Part shown: one piece after another, positions 23,640 through 33,594 of the stretch | Layout of the letters: each line of letters starts with the position of its first letter | How positions within the stretch are numbered: the first letter of the stretch is position 1 | NCBI GenBank assembly: GCA_947564305.1 | Contig: CANOBT010000005.1 | Span: forward strand, 17,487-81,486 | Direction: 5' to 3' | Length of the DNA: 64,000 nucleotides | Source: an uncultured Lachnospiraceae bacterium | GTDB lineage: Bacteria > Bacillota_A > Clostridia > Lachnospirales > Lachnospiraceae | The notes under the pieces: generated by a model | The model's input: the letters and a program-made list of their open reading frames with translations, nothing else | Database searches by the model: none | Told to the model about the DNA's origin: nothing | Program-made: the position numbers and the translations under genes

Positions 23640-24460
23640 TTCATACGGCCCTTCACCAATTCCTTGACACTTTCCATTCCCACAACACCTAATTTCTTCG
23701 GATCAAAAGTCTCTGGTTTTTCTTCTAACAGCTTTTTCACTGCTGCCGTATAGGCTGCCCTCAGTTCTGTGGCAAAATTTACTTTGCAGATTCCTCTCCG
23801 GACACATTCTCTGACGTCTTCATCCGTAAGACCAGATGCTCCGTGGAGCACAAGGGGGATAGAAACCAGTTTTCTAATTTCAGATACCCGCTCCTTATCC
23901 AATACCGGCGTCCCTACATAAAATCCGTGCGCGGTTCCGATTGCAATCGCCAAAGATGAGATGCCGGTTCTTTCCACAAATTCCTTTGCTTCATTCGGGT
24001 CTGTGTTGGTATCTGCATCCGCTTCCAAATCGTCTTCTTTACCGCCCACTTTTCCTAACTCTGCTTCCACCGGAATCCCCTGTGCTTTTGCCTTTTCAAC
24101 CACCTTTTTGCTAACTGCTATATTGTCTTCAAAATTCTCATGAGAGCCGTCTATCATGACAGAAGTATAGCCTGCATCAATGGCATCCGCCGCCAGTTCA
24201 TAACTATTGCCATGGTCTAAATGAAGGCATACCGGGACGGTAGCTTTCTTCGCCTCTGCAGCCACAATCGCCGCATAGGTTTCCAATGTCCCATACTTGA
24301 TGGTAGACGGTGTTGTCTGCAGCATAACCGGAGCTCTAAGTTCCTCTGCAGCCGCAATGACGGCTTTCACCATCTCCATATTTTCCACATTAAATGCACC
24401 TACTGCATAACCACCTTTTTGTGCGTCTGTGAGCATTTTTTCTGATGTTACTAATGGCAT
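23612..24460 (-). CDS. class II fructose/tagatose-bisphosphate aldolase family protein
   Basis: 282 residues. Class II (zinc) aldolase motifs: CLHLDHG with catalytic Asp and a zinc His, GTAHGFY and VLHGASG with the other zinc His residues, and GICKVNFAT for phosphate binding. Closest in style to GatY/KbaY/FbaA. It cleaves a ketose 1,6-bisphosphate to DHAP and glyceraldehyde-3-P. It is the first gene of its operon, behind a strong promoter and a LacI-type operator. The short Cys-containing tail (VCGCDNKA) has been copied into a tandem repeat downstream. Confidence 0.93.
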   Translation of the reverse strand: MPLVTSEKMLTDAQKGGYAVGAFNVENMEMVKAVIAAAEELRAPVMLQTTPSTIKYGTLETYAAIVAAEAKKATVPVCLHLDHGNSYELAADAIDAGYTSVMIDGSHENFEDNIAVSKKVVEKAKAQGIPVEAELGKVGGKEDDLEADADTNTDPNEAKEFVERTGISSLAIAIGTAHGFYVGTPVLDKERVSEIRKLVSIPLVLHGASGLTDEDVRECVRRGICKVNFATELRAAYTAAVKKLLEEKPETFDPKKLGVVGMESVKELVKGRMKVCGCDNKA

Positions 24461-24485
24461 CTTCTTTTCCTCCTAATCCCAAAAC

Positions 24486-24538
24486 CGAAACGTTTCGCTT
24501 TATGGGTTTATCTTAATATATATATTGAAAAATGTCAA
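24486..24538 (-). promoter_or_regulatory. promoter and LacI-type operator of the aldolase operon
   Basis: Minus-strand TTGACA (24533-24538), 17 bp, TAAGAT (24510-24515). The perfect palindrome CGAAACGTTTCG (24486-24497) lies just downstream of the -10, over the likely transcription start, in the classical repressor position. The core is shared with the fucose-operon sites. Confidence 0.8.
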
Positions 24539-24605
24539 GATACAATTCTCCCGCAGAGCAAAAAATATCACTTTACAGAGTATATACCTCCTATAAGCAA
24601 CAGCT

Positions 24606-24661
24606 AAAAAAGGAGCCCCGAGAATACAGTGGCAGTTATCTGCTTCTCGAAAGCTCCTTCT
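24606..24661 (-). terminator. terminator of the fucose operon
   Basis: On the minus strand AAGGAGC...TTCTCGGGGCTCCTT forms an imperfect stem followed by TTTTTT (24606-24611), 16 bp after the fucU stop. It separates the fucose operon from the aldolase operon promoter. Confidence 0.7.
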
Positions 24662-24676
24662 TCAAAAAATGCTATT

Positions 24677-25117
24677 TTATTCTACAACTACACCCTTTTG
24701 CAGCATCACATTTGCATACAACGCGGATTCGCTTGTCGCAATAATCGCATAAGCGGTTTTTGCTTCTTCATAAAATGCAAAGCGCTCAATGTTCCCAACA
24801 GCTTGCGCCCCACGTTCATCATATTTTGCAACAATGTCTTTGTAGGTATCCCAGATAGGTGTTTCTACGTCATCCCCAGGCATCACTTCCATAAGGTTCA
24901 TCGGTTTCTCTACGTAGGTATCCAACGGGAAAACTTTCAGGATTGCTTCCAGAATTTCCGGCACTCCATGTCCGTCACAACGGATTACAATTGCATTCTT
25001 TCCCATGGATTCTGCCGGAAAGTTTCCGTCAGAAATTACCAGCCTGTCGCTGTGCCCCATCTCGCATAATACTTTCAGCAATTCCGGTGATAAGATTTTT
25101 GGTATGCCTTTTAACAT
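24677..25117 (-). CDS. fucU: RbsD/FucU-family sugar mutarotase (L-fucose mutarotase)
   Basis: 146 residues. MGHSDRLVISDGNFP with the catalytic-type His at residue 22, and FYEEAKTAYAIIATSE near the C-terminus, are FucU features. It interconverts alpha and beta pyranose anomers so that the isomerase receives its preferred form. It lies 20 bp after fucI, which favours L-fucose over ribose. Last gene of the operon. Confidence 0.92.
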   Translation of the reverse strand: MLKGIPKILSPELLKVLCEMGHSDRLVISDGNFPAESMGKNAIVIRCDGHGVPEILEAILKVFPLDTYVEKPMNLMEVMPGDDVETPIWDTYKDIVAKYDERGAQAVGNIERFAFYEEAKTAYAIIATSESALYANVMLQKGVVVE

Positions 25118-25137
25118 ATTTGCTCTCCTTCCCTTGC

Positions 25138-26931
25138 TTATTTATACATCGGGCCATATGCCGCACATGCCCTGTAATCCTGTCCCTCTTTGTCTGTTCC
25201 AAATGCATTCCATGCTGCCGGACGGAAGATATCTTCCTCAGGAACATTGTGCATGCAAACCGGAATTCTAAGGATAGAAGCCATCGTAATCAGGTCAGCG
25301 CCGATGTGGCCATAGGAAATCGCACCATGGTTTGCTCCCCAGTTATTCATTACATCATAAGCAGTCTTAAATGGACCTTTGCCTGTACATCTTGGTGCGA
25401 ACCATGTACATGGCCATGTATAGTCTGTTCTCTTCCACAATGTATCAGATACTTCTGCCGGAAGTTTCACTGTCCAGCCTTCTGCAATCTGAAGAACCGG
25501 CCCTAAGCCTCTTACCAGATTCAGACGAATCATGGTACATGGCATCTCAGCCTCTGTCAGGAAACGTGAAGAGAATCCGCCTCCGCGGAAATATCCATTG
25601 TCCGCCGGATTCCATGTGGTTGCTTTCAAGATTGCGTCCTGATCCTCTTCTGTTACATCATACCATGCTTTCATCACGCCGTTTCCGTCTGCATCCTTAG
25701 CCTCACCGCATGCATCCAGGCAGGCTGCTCCGGAGTTGATCAGGTGAATAAATCCGTCAGCTTCTTTTGCTTTTCCTTCAATGTCATATCCGGTAACTCT
25801 CTTTACAGCATCTCCGCTCCAGTATGTACGAACATCTGCAAATATCTGTGCACGGTTGGTCAAAAGCTTCATGAACAACATACCGAGACCATTTAACACG
25901 TCATTTTCCGTAGCAAGGATATAAGGCTCTCTTGCTCCGTTCCAGTCAAAGGAGCTATTCAGAACAGCCTCTGCAAAGTCTCCGTTCGGATAAAAGTCTG
26001 TCCACTGTCTCTGTCCCTGGAAGCCTGCTGCAATCGCATTGTGGCCTACCATCTCTTCTTCGCGTCCTTCCGGAAGATTCTTGTTGCCGCCCATGAGGTC
26101 TTTGATAATAACTGCCATTTTTACTACAAATTCAAACTGTTCTTCTTTTTCTTTGTCAGATTTCTGGAGCCAATCCGGGTTTTTGTCAAAACCGATGGTG
26201 CATTTCTCTTTTGCCCATGCAAGTGCTTTCTGGAATTCTGCTTCATCATAAATGCCTTCTGTCATGCGGCGGATGATTTCCACCTCATCTACAGACTCTA
26301 CACGCATTCCCAGATAAGATTCCATGAAATCAGAGTCAATGATTGAGCCGCCGATACCCATACAGATTGAACCAATCTGTAAATAGGATGTTCCTCTCAT
26401 GGAAGCCGCAGCAACTGCTGCACGCCCGAATCTCAATAATTTTTCTTTTACATCTTCCGGAATTACGGAATCGTCTGCATCCTGAACATCATGTCCGTAA
26501 ATGCCAAACGCCGGAAGTCCCTTCTGTGCATGGGTTGCCAATACGGATGCAAGGTATACAGCACCTGGTCTTTCTGTCGCATTTAATCCCCACACACCTT
26601 TGATGGTATTCGGGTCCATATCCATTGTCTCGGAACCATAGCACCAGCAAGGAGTCACTGTCAGGGTGATATCCACTCCCTCTTTCCGGAATTTTTCAGC
26701 ACATGCGGCGGTCTCGCCTACACGTCCGATAGTCGTGTCAGCAATTACAACCTTTACCGGTTCTCCGTTGGAATACTTGATATTTTCCTCAAACAACTTT
26801 TTCGCTGCCTGAGCCATACCCATGGTCTGATCTTCCAGAGATTCCCGAACCTTCAATGCCCCTCTTCTTCCGTCAATAGTTGGGCGGATACCAATTACCG
26901 GCTGTCCTCCGATCAATCTGCTTTCTGCCAT
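25138..26931 (-). CDS. fucI: L-fucose isomerase
   Basis: 597 residues, the usual length. [23 protein letters not shown] at the start is diagnostic. Metal/catalytic residues by position: Glu in ILATENDV (about 340), Asp in FADVRTYWS (about 364) and His in [11 protein letters not shown] (about 534), matching E337, D361 and H528 of the E. coli enzyme. It converts L-fucose to L-fuculose with Mn2+ and often D-arabinose to D-ribulose. Flanked by the kinase and fucU. The ATG has AAAGGAGGACATTAAAG upstream. Confidence 0.97.
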   Translation of the reverse strand: MAESRLIGGQPVIGIRPTIDGRRGALKVRESLEDQTMGMAQAAKKLFEENIKYSNGEPVKVVIADTTIGRVGETAACAEKFRKEGVDITLTVTPCWCYGSETMDMDPNTIKGVWGLNATERPGAVYLASVLATHAQKGLPAFGIYGHDVQDADDSVIPEDVKEKLLRFGRAAVAAASMRGTSYLQIGSICMGIGGSIIDSDFMESYLGMRVESVDEVEIIRRMTEGIYDEAEFQKALAWAKEKCTIGFDKNPDWLQKSDKEKEEQFEFVVKMAVIIKDLMGGNKNLPEGREEEMVGHNAIAAGFQGQRQWTDFYPNGDFAEAVLNSSFDWNGAREPYILATENDVLNGLGMLFMKLLTNRAQIFADVRTYWSGDAVKRVTGYDIEGKAKEADGFIHLINSGAACLDACGEAKDADGNGVMKAWYDVTEEDQDAILKATTWNPADNGYFRGGGFSSRFLTEAEMPCTMIRLNLVRGLGPVLQIAEGWTVKLPAEVSDTLWKRTDYTWPCTWFAPRCTGKGPFKTAYDVMNNWGANHGAISYGHIGADLITMASILRIPVCMHNVPEEDIFRPAAWNAFGTDKEGQDYRACAAYGPMYK

Positions 26932-27048
26932 CTTTAATGTCCTCCTTTTTTATTTATAGATGATTTGCTTTGCAAATGAATTGCCTTCTTTCTGCCTGCC
27001 TTAACTTACAACTCTTATGCAGACAGTTGTTATTTTCCATTCTAAATT

Positions 27049-28515
27049 TTATTTTTGAATAATCGTCTTAAATTTCTCATATGCAGCATCCCATTTTTCA
27101 TGGTCTGTTGGAAGATACTCATATGTTTGTTCTGAATTTGCAATAATCCGGCGTGCTTCTTTCACGTCTTTTATCTCGCCTAACGCCATCAATTGTACTG
27201 CAATATTTCCCAATGCGGTAGCCTCTACCGGGCCTGCCATCACCTTACGGTTATTGGCACTTGCTGTCATCTGACAGAGAAGTTTACTCTGAATGCCTCC
27301 GCCAATCATGTGAATCATGGAGAAACTCTTTCCTGTGCAGGCTTCAATCTGCTCCAAAGTATAACGGTACTTTAATGCAAGACTCTGATTGATACAGCAC
27401 ATGATATCTCCAATGCTCTCCGGAACCTTCTGACCGGTTCTTTCACAGAATGCACGGATTCTTCCCGGAATGTCTCCTGCCGTGTTAAATTCGGGAGAAT
27501 CCGGATCTATGAAACTCTGGAATGGTTCCGCTTTCTGCGCCATCTGTTCCAGTTCTCCAAATCCATACTCCTGTCCCTCGCGAATCCATTGTCTTCTACT
27601 CTCCTGAGCAAGCCACAGACCAATAATATTTTTCAGGAATGTAAATGTATTGCCATACCCGCCCTCATTGCTTACATTGAATTCAAAAGATTCTTTTCCA
27701 ATCACAGGTTCTTTCAGCTCTGTCCCAAACAGGCTCCATGTCCCGCAGCTAATAAACATAAAATCTTCTTCCTCTGTAGGAACTGCTACAACAGCACTTT
27801 GTGTATCATGGCTTGCAACAGCGATGACCTTTGCTGGCTGGATTCCAAGCTCGTTACAGATATCCGCGGAAATTTCCCCTACGGCCGTACCGCTCGGCAC
27901 GATTTCCGGCAGAATTTCTTTTGGAATGGAAAGCGCATCCAATACTCTGTTAGACCACACCTGATTCCTCGCGTCCATAAGCTGAGTCGTGGTGGCCATC
28001 GTATATTCTGCTTTTTTCTCTCCGGTAAGGAAATAATTGAACAGGTCTGGTGTCAGCAACAATGTTTTTGCCCTTTCCAAGAGCCAGGGTCTCTTTTGTA
28101 CCAGAGAATACAGTTGGAATACGGTGTTGAAATTCTCAAACTGATTTCCAGTGAGATTATAAAGCTCCTCCTTGGGTATCGCCTTAAAAACCTCATCCTG
28201 CATGCCAAGTGTTCTGTCGTCTCTGTAGTGCACCGCACTTTCCAACAGCACACCCCGCTCATCCAAAAGGCCGAAATCTACCCCCCAGGTGTCAATTCCT
28301 ATGCTGTCAAAACCACCCTTTTGCTTTGCTTTTATGATTCCCTGTTTGATTTCAAAAAACTGTCTTAAAGTATCCCAGTACATAGTCTTTCCAATCATTA
28401 CCGGGTCATTGGAAAACCTGTGTACTTCCTCCATGACAATCCGGCCATCCTCCAGCTTGGCAAGAATCGCCCTTCCACTGGATGCGCCAAAGTCAAACGC
28501 CAAAACCTGTTTCAT
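27049..28515 (-). CDS. RhaB-type sugar kinase, probable L-fuculokinase
   Basis: 488 residues. N-terminus LAFDFGASSGRAILAKL and SIGIDTWGVDFGLLD, then VAVASHDTQSAVVAVP, CGTWSLFG and IHMIGGGIQSKLLCQMTA, which are all rhamnulokinase-family features. By its place between fucI and the transporter it most likely makes L-fuculose-1-phosphate. A RhaB-type enzyme in this role is known in Firmicutes and Bacteroidetes. L-rhamnulose or D-ribulose kinase activity is an alternative. Its start is overlapped by a short frame with a strong ribosome site (28493-28603). Confidence 0.88.
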   Translation of the reverse strand: MKQVLAFDFGASSGRAILAKLEDGRIVMEEVHRFSNDPVMIGKTMYWDTLRQFFEIKQGIIKAKQKGGFDSIGIDTWGVDFGLLDERGVLLESAVHYRDDRTLGMQDEVFKAIPKEELYNLTGNQFENFNTVFQLYSLVQKRPWLLERAKTLLLTPDLFNYFLTGEKKAEYTMATTTQLMDARNQVWSNRVLDALSIPKEILPEIVPSGTAVGEISADICNELGIQPAKVIAVASHDTQSAVVAVPTEEEDFMFISCGTWSLFGTELKEPVIGKESFEFNVSNEGGYGNTFTFLKNIIGLWLAQESRRQWIREGQEYGFGELEQMAQKAEPFQSFIDPDSPEFNTAGDIPGRIRAFCERTGQKVPESIGDIMCCINQSLALKYRYTLEQIEACTGKSFSMIHMIGGGIQSKLLCQMTASANNRKVMAGPVEATALGNIAVQLMALGEIKDVKEARRIIANSEQTYEYLPTDHEKWDAAYEKFKTIIQK

Positions 28516-28603
28516 TTGCTTTCCTCCTATTTATAATGTAACGCCCCCTCACCCATGGCTCGGCGGCAGGTCGTCGGAAGGCATTGAGAGAAATGCTTCG
28601 CAT
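28493..28603 (-). CDS. possible 36-residue leader ORF before the fuculokinase gene
   Basis: ATG at 28603 follows AAGGAGGAGGAAGGCAA, one of the strongest ribosome sites in the window. The product is Arg-rich (MRSISLNAFRRP...) and ends 22 bp inside the kinase gene in another frame. Its ribosome site and ATG can fold into a hairpin (GGAAGGCA with TGCCTTCC, inner AAATGC/GCATTT). It could be a leader peptide, a coupling device or chance. I see no relative. Confidence 0.3.
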   Translation of the reverse strand: MRSISLNAFRRPAAEPWVRGRYIINRRKANETGFGV

Positions 28604-28626
28604 TTGCCTTCCTCCTCCTTATTACG

Positions 28627-28655
28627 AAAGGAACCGGAGTAAATCCGGTTCCTTT
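28627..28655 (-). terminator. perfect hairpin between the binding protein and kinase genes
   Basis: AAAGGAACCGGA and TCCGGTTCCTTT with a 5-nt loop, 37 bp after the lipoprotein stop. No T-run follows, so it more likely stabilises the 3' end of the binding-protein mRNA, or partially terminates, than ends the operon. Confidence 0.6.
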
Positions 28656-28691
28656 CTACTTGATCATCGTATTTACTTACCAAAACAAATA

Positions 28692-29870
28692 TTAGTCGTA
28701 AAGGTTAGGAGCGATATCGTCGTCTTCCATGTTGTCTTTGCCATACCAGTAACCATCCATAGGAATGTCAGATACGTCTTTTCCATCAGCGATATCAGTC
28801 AATGTGTAGATACATTTGTAACCCATCATCAATGGAGACTGTGTTACGGAACCGATGAACTGTCCATTTGTGATAGCTTCTTTCTGAGGTGTACCAGCGT
28901 CAAAACCTACACCGATAATTCCTTCTGCCGGATCTGCTGCCAGTTTGTTCAATGTCTGGTTTGCTGTGATAACACCCTCTGCGGTTGTCTGGTTAGAACC
29001 GAAGATTGCGATTGTGTCATCCTTGGACATAATCTTCTGAGCCTCTGTAGAAGCCAAATCTACTGTTGTCTGTGCCGGAACACCAACTTCGATGATAACT
29101 TCTGCTTCACCTTCTGCAACTGTGCCTTCTGTTGCGTTTACGTAGTATTCATTACCAACTACTGCAACCTTCTTGCCTGCGTCTGTACAAAGCTCTAACA
29201 TCTTGTTGATGAAGCCTTTTCCACGCTGCTGGATGTTCAATGCTGTTGCATCCTGGTTTACTTCACCGATTCTTACTTTCTTGTCTGTTGTAGCTGCTTT
29301 GATTTTTTCCTCGATAACCGGGAACATATTCTCTGCTGCTACTGCGCCTGCTGCTTCGTTGTCTGTTGCTACTGTTGCGTATACAGAACCTTCCGGAGCT
29401 TCGTCAACACCTGTATCGAAACATACAACCGGAATTCCTGCTTCCAGAGCTTTCTGAAGGGAGTCAACAACGGACTTTGTATCACATGCTGCCAAACCGA
29501 TTCCGTCTGGTTTCTTTTCGATTGCATCATTGATCATTGTGATCTGGTCAGCAATATCGGATTCGTTTGCCGGTCCGTTGGAGTTCGCTGTTACACCTAA
29601 TTCGCCGCAAGCCTGCTCGATGCCCTGTACGGCTGCCTGCCAGTATGTAGACTGGAAGCTCTTTACAATGATTTCAAAAGAATATCCCTTGTCTCCGCCG
29701 CCTGAGCTGTCGCTGCTGTCATCACTGCCGGAATCCTCTGCCTCTGTGCCGCTGTCTGCAGTACCACTGTTGCCTGAATCAGCCGCTTTGTCGTCTCCAC
29801 CGCCACCGCATGCTGCTAAGGACATCACCATTGCCGCGCTAAGTAATACAGCTAAAACCTTCTTTTTCAT
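28692..29870 (-). CDS. sugar ABC transporter substrate-binding lipoprotein (RbsB-like)
   Basis: 392 residues from the ATG at 29870 with AGGAGGAACAAAGA upstream. Signal peptide with lipobox SLAAC, then a low-complexity Gly/Asp/Ser linker (about residues 22-58). The periplasmic-binding fold of the RbsB type follows (QITMINDAIEKKPDGIGLA, VVCFDTGVD, IAIFGSNQTTAEG, IIGVGFDAG). It captures a sugar outside the cell for the two permeases and ATPase encoded upstream. The operon context makes L-fucose or a fucose-like sugar likely. Confidence 0.93.
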   Translation of the reverse strand: MKKKVLAVLLSAAMVMSLAACGGGGDDKAADSGNSGTADSGTEAEDSGSDDSSDSSGGGDKGYSFEIIVKSFQSTYWQAAVQGIEQACGELGVTANSNGPANESDIADQITMINDAIEKKPDGIGLAACDTKSVVDSLQKALEAGIPVVCFDTGVDEAPEGSVYATVATDNEAAGAVAAENMFPVIEEKIKAATTDKKVRIGEVNQDATALNIQQRGKGFINKMLELCTDAGKKVAVVGNEYYVNATEGTVAEGEAEVIIEVGVPAQTTVDLASTEAQKIMSKDDTIAIFGSNQTTAEGVITANQTLNKLAADPAEGIIGVGFDAGTPQKEAITNGQFIGSVTQSPLMMGYKCIYTLTDIADGKDVSDIPMDGYWYGKDNMEDDDIAPNLYD

Positions 29871-29936
29871 TCTTTGTTCCTCCTTTAATGATTTTTTATA
29901 TATATGAAGTTCTCTCCCGAACAACATATCCTCTAC

Positions 29937-30908
29937 TTATTTTTTCTTCTTTATTACGTCAACCAATACGGCTGCAATTAACACGATACCTGTAAAAATC
30001 TGCTGCCAGTTTGCCTGCAGCCCGATAAATGGCAGACCCACCTTCATCAAGCAAATGACAAATACTCCAAGGAAGGAGCCGAGAATCGTCCCTACGCCGC
30101 CTGATGCAGAGACACCGCCTACGATTGCTCCGCCGATTGCATCCAGCTCAAAGCCCGCTCCGGACCCTGGATAGATAGTCGCATATGTAGCCGCGTATGC
30201 AACACCGGCCATACCTGCAAACAATCCGGAAATCATGTACGCCATCATATGGTAGAATTTCACATTCACACCGGCCAGTCTTGTAGCCTCTTTATTACTT
30301 CCGATTGCAAGAATGTAACGTCCTACTCTTGTATGGTCTAAAACAAAGGACATAATGATTACTAAGATGACCATGAAAACAATACCAATCGGTACAACCG
30401 TCCCACTTGCATTCGTAAATTTAAAAATCTTTCTAAATGCTCCCTGTGATGAGATTGCTGATGGCCAGGATACACCAAATCCTCCGCAGAGCGCCGGTCC
30501 AAGACCACGCGTAATCATACAGGTACAAAGTGTGGCAAGAAACGGCGGTAAGTCCATGATTGCAACTAAGACACCGTTAAATACACCAATTAAGAGACCA
30601 ACTCCGATACAGGCCAGAAGTCCGACACCAATCGGCACACCTTTATGGATAACAAGATATCCGCCAATCAATGCATAGGAGACAAGACCTGTACCGATGG
30701 ACAAGTCAACGCCGCCTGTAATCAATGGGAACGTAACACCCAACGCCATCAATGTAATATAGTAGGAATTATCCAAAACACTTACCAATGTCGGATAAGT
30801 CCTGAATGTGGGGCTAAGAATGCTGAACAGGATAACCATCGCAATCACGATTCCCAATACCATGGCCTCTCGCCCTTTTAGTTTACCAAAAGCCTTTTTG
30901 TTTGCCAT
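29937..30908 (-). CDS. sugar ABC transporter permease (RbsC-like), second
   Basis: 323 residues, eight or more membrane helices, with FPLITGGVDLSIGTGL and the EAA-like GSNKEATRLAGVNV of RbsC permeases. Pairs with the ATPase gene 15 bp upstream. It is about the same length as the other permease of the operon, so the channel is probably a heterodimer, whereas RbsC is a homodimer. Confidence 0.93.
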   Translation of the reverse strand: MANKKAFGKLKGREAMVLGIVIAMVILFSILSPTFRTYPTLVSVLDNSYYITLMALGVTFPLITGGVDLSIGTGLVSYALIGGYLVIHKGVPIGVGLLACIGVGLLIGVFNGVLVAIMDLPPFLATLCTCMITRGLGPALCGGFGVSWPSAISSQGAFRKIFKFTNASGTVVPIGIVFMVILVIIMSFVLDHTRVGRYILAIGSNKEATRLAGVNVKFYHMMAYMISGLFAGMAGVAYAATYATIYPGSGAGFELDAIGGAIVGGVSASGGVGTILGSFLGVFVICLMKVGLPFIGLQANWQQIFTGIVLIAAVLVDVIKKKK

Positions 30909-30923
30909 CTTCTTCCCCCTCCT

Positions 30924-32420
30924 CTATTCAATCTCTCTTGTTGCAAGATTCATGATAGTTTCCTGTTTCGCCTCGGAAATGTCGAGCTCGCCGGTCTTCT
31001 TGCCTTCACACATAACAACAATACGGTCACTCATACGCAGGATTTCTGTCATCTCCGATGAAATCATGATAATGGATTTTCCTTCTGCAACAAGTTTATT
31101 CATCAGCTTGTAAATCTCATTCTTTGCACCAACGTCAATACCTCTGGTCGGCTCGTCGAATATCAGGATATCACTGTTACGTGTCAGCCATTTTGCGATA
31201 ACGACTTTCTGCTGGTTACCACCGGACAAGTTGACAACAAGCTGATCCACGTCGGGGGTCTTGGTTGCAAGCGCTTCTACATATTGCTCCGCAACTTCTT
31301 TTTCTTTCTTCTTATCAATAAAGATACCACTCATGAAGTTCTGCACGGAAGCCATTGTCGTATTCTCAGCTACCGTCTTCTGTACAACAATTCCGTATCT
31401 CTTCCGGTCTTCCGAAAGATAACCGATACCACAGTTAACTGCATCCTGCGGGTTATTAATGGTAACCTTCTGGCCGTTTACATAGATATCTCCGCTTTCT
31501 TTCGGGTCCGCGCCAAACAGTGCTCTCGCCGTCTCCGTACGTCCTGCTCCCATCAATCCTGAGAATCCAAGAATCTCGCCCTTATGCAGTTCAAAGCTTA
31601 CATCCTGTACCATTCTTCCGGCATTCAGATGTTCTACCTTCAAAACAACCGGTGCATCCTTAGGAACCGCGCTCACCGTCTTCGGGTCTTCATAAATGAC
31701 ACGTCCAACCATCATGTTGATGATATCTTCCTTCGTACACTTCTCCGTAATCAATGTCCCTACATATGTACCGTCACGCATAACCGTCACACGGTCGGTA
31801 ATCACCTTAATCTCATCCATACGGTGGGAAATATATACCATAGCAATATCTTTTTTCTTCAGATCACGGATGATCTTGAACATCTCTTCAATCTCGGATT
31901 CCGTAAGAGCTGCGGATGGCTCGTCGAATATGATAACTTTGGCATCAAAGGAAACCGCCTTGGCAATCTCGCACATCTGCTGCTTGCCGACTGTCAGGTT
32001 CGACATCGTCTCTTTCGGGTCAATCGATACATTCAGCCTGTCGAAAAGCTTTTTCGCTTCTTCGTTCATCTTCTTATCATCAATCCGGATTCCCTTTTTG
32101 AATTCTCTGCCGATGAACAAGTTCTGTGCAACTGTCAGATGACCCAGCATGTTCAATTCCTGATGCACGATTACAATTCCTGCATCCTGGGCTTCTCTTG
32201 TATTCTTAAACTCAACCTCTTTGCCCTCGTATGTGATTGTACCGGAGTCCTTTTTATAGATACCTGTCAATACTTTCATCAAAGTGGATTTTCCTGCACC
32301 GTTCTCGCCCATGAGTGCAAGGACTTCCCCTTTTCTTACCTCTAAATCTACATGATCCAGCGCGTGGACGCCGGGGAAAGACTTATCAATACCTTTCATC
32401 GTTAAAATAATATCGCCCAT
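30924..32420 (-). CDS. sugar ABC transporter ATP-binding protein (RbsA-like, two ATPase domains)
   Basis: 498 residues, a duplicated ABC. Domain 1: Walker A GENGAGKSTLMKVL (about residue 38), signature in NLTVGKQQM, Walker B IIFDEPSAAL. Domain 2: Walker A degenerate at GLMGAGRTETARAL, signature LSGGNQQK, Walker B LIFDEPTRGID. The degenerate second P-loop is normal for the RbsA/MglA/XylG family. It drives uptake through the two flanking permeases. Confidence 0.95.
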   Translation of the reverse strand: MGDIILTMKGIDKSFPGVHALDHVDLEVRKGEVLALMGENGAGKSTLMKVLTGIYKKDSGTITYEGKEVEFKNTREAQDAGIVIVHQELNMLGHLTVAQNLFIGREFKKGIRIDDKKMNEEAKKLFDRLNVSIDPKETMSNLTVGKQQMCEIAKAVSFDAKVIIFDEPSAALTESEIEEMFKIIRDLKKKDIAMVYISHRMDEIKVITDRVTVMRDGTYVGTLITEKCTKEDIINMMVGRVIYEDPKTVSAVPKDAPVVLKVEHLNAGRMVQDVSFELHKGEILGFSGLMGAGRTETARALFGADPKESGDIYVNGQKVTINNPQDAVNCGIGYLSEDRKRYGIVVQKTVAENTTMASVQNFMSGIFIDKKKEKEVAEQYVEALATKTPDVDQLVVNLSGGNQQKVVIAKWLTRNSDILIFDEPTRGIDVGAKNEIYKLMNKLVAEGKSIIMISSEMTEILRMSDRIVVMCEGKKTGELDISEAKQETIMNLATREIE

Positions 32421-32450
32421 CTTCTCACCTCTCCTTTCTCTATATTATCC

Positions 32451-33431
32451 CTAGTTCTTCCTGCGTCTTGCGGAAACATCTGAATAAACCGCCGCAATAA
32501 CAATCAAACCAGTAATAATATACTGATATTCTTTTGTAAATCCCAACGCAAGAATACCTTGCTGTAAAAGAGAAATGATAATTACACCAATCACGGTACC
32601 GCTGATAGATGCAAGTCCACCTGCCATAGACGTACCGCCCATTACGCATCCTGCGATTGCTTCATTATTATACTGGTCACCATATCCAGGCTGTACGGTC
32701 GTATATGCAGCTACAAAGAAAATTGAAGCAATACCTACCAGAGTACCGCAGATGATGTATGCCAGCATCTTCCATCTCTTTACATTCACACCTGAAAGTC
32801 TCACTGCCTCTTCATTGCTTCCCAGGCAGAGTATGTAGCGTCCCCATTTCGTCTTATTCAGAACGACTGCACAGACAACTGCAACTGCCAAAAAGATAAT
32901 CAATCCAACCGGAATCCCATTCATACTTACAAAGTTCCGATACCAGCCGTCTGCTGTTGTTGACTGCGGCCAGCTTACGGACTGTGTCTTCGTAAATACG
33001 GCTGCAATACCTTTTGCAATATTCATACTTGCCATAGATACGATAAAAGGCGGCACCTTCCAGTAAGCTACCAGATATCCGTTGAAAATCCCAAATACCG
33101 TCCCAATGAGAATACTCATCACCAGGCTGATTGCCATCGGAACGCCATAGGTCGTCAGGCAGTATCCGGAAACCAGTGAACAGCAGAACATCACAGGTCC
33201 TATTGAGAAATCAATTCCTCCCGTAGCAATAACGAATGTTACTCCTAAGGAAAGGAAACCAAGAAAGTATACATAGTTCAGCGTATTCGAGATACGCGAA
33301 AACCCAAAGAAACTTCCGCCTGTAAGAACCCCAAATGCCAGATACATCAGCAGCAACACGAAGATCAGGACAATTCTGTTAAATCCCACCTTCTTAACAA
33401 ATGCATTTTGTTTGATTTTCTCCACTTTCAT
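32451..33431 (-). CDS. sugar ABC transporter permease (RbsC-like), first
   Basis: 326 residues, multiple membrane helices, with GVTFVIATGGIDFSIGPVM and GSNEEAVRLSGVNV. First gene of the fucose-type operon. GGAGGAGG lies only 2 nt before the ATG at 33431, so the GTG at codon 3 (33425) may be the true start. Confidence 0.93.
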   Translation of the reverse strand: MKVEKIKQNAFVKKVGFNRIVLIFVLLLMYLAFGVLTGGSFFGFSRISNTLNYVYFLGFLSLGVTFVIATGGIDFSIGPVMFCCSLVSGYCLTTYGVPMAISLVMSILIGTVFGIFNGYLVAYWKVPPFIVSMASMNIAKGIAAVFTKTQSVSWPQSTTADGWYRNFVSMNGIPVGLIIFLAVAVVCAVVLNKTKWGRYILCLGSNEEAVRLSGVNVKRWKMLAYIICGTLVGIASIFFVAAYTTVQPGYGDQYNNEAIAGCVMGGTSMAGGLASISGTVIGVIIISLLQQGILALGFTKEYQYIITGLIVIAAVYSDVSARRRKN

Positions 33432-33497
33432 TCCTCCTCCACGAACTTTTCATCCGAAACACTTTCGTCTGCCCGTTGTGAACATATAAGCCGAAAG

Positions 33498-33515
33498 GAA
33501 CGTAACGTTTCGTTC
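33498..33515. promoter_or_regulatory. LacI-type operator in the fucose operon leader
   Basis: GAACGTAACGTTTCGTTC is an 18-bp palindrome with one mismatched pair, about 75 bp downstream of the likely transcription start. The core AACGTTTCG matches the aldolase-operon operator. Confidence 0.6.
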
Positions 33516-33594
33516 TCCCTCATTTTCCAAATTTTCTTGTTATTTTGGATATTTTTCATATACTCTGACACGGGTTCTTGTTTCTATAGTGCAT

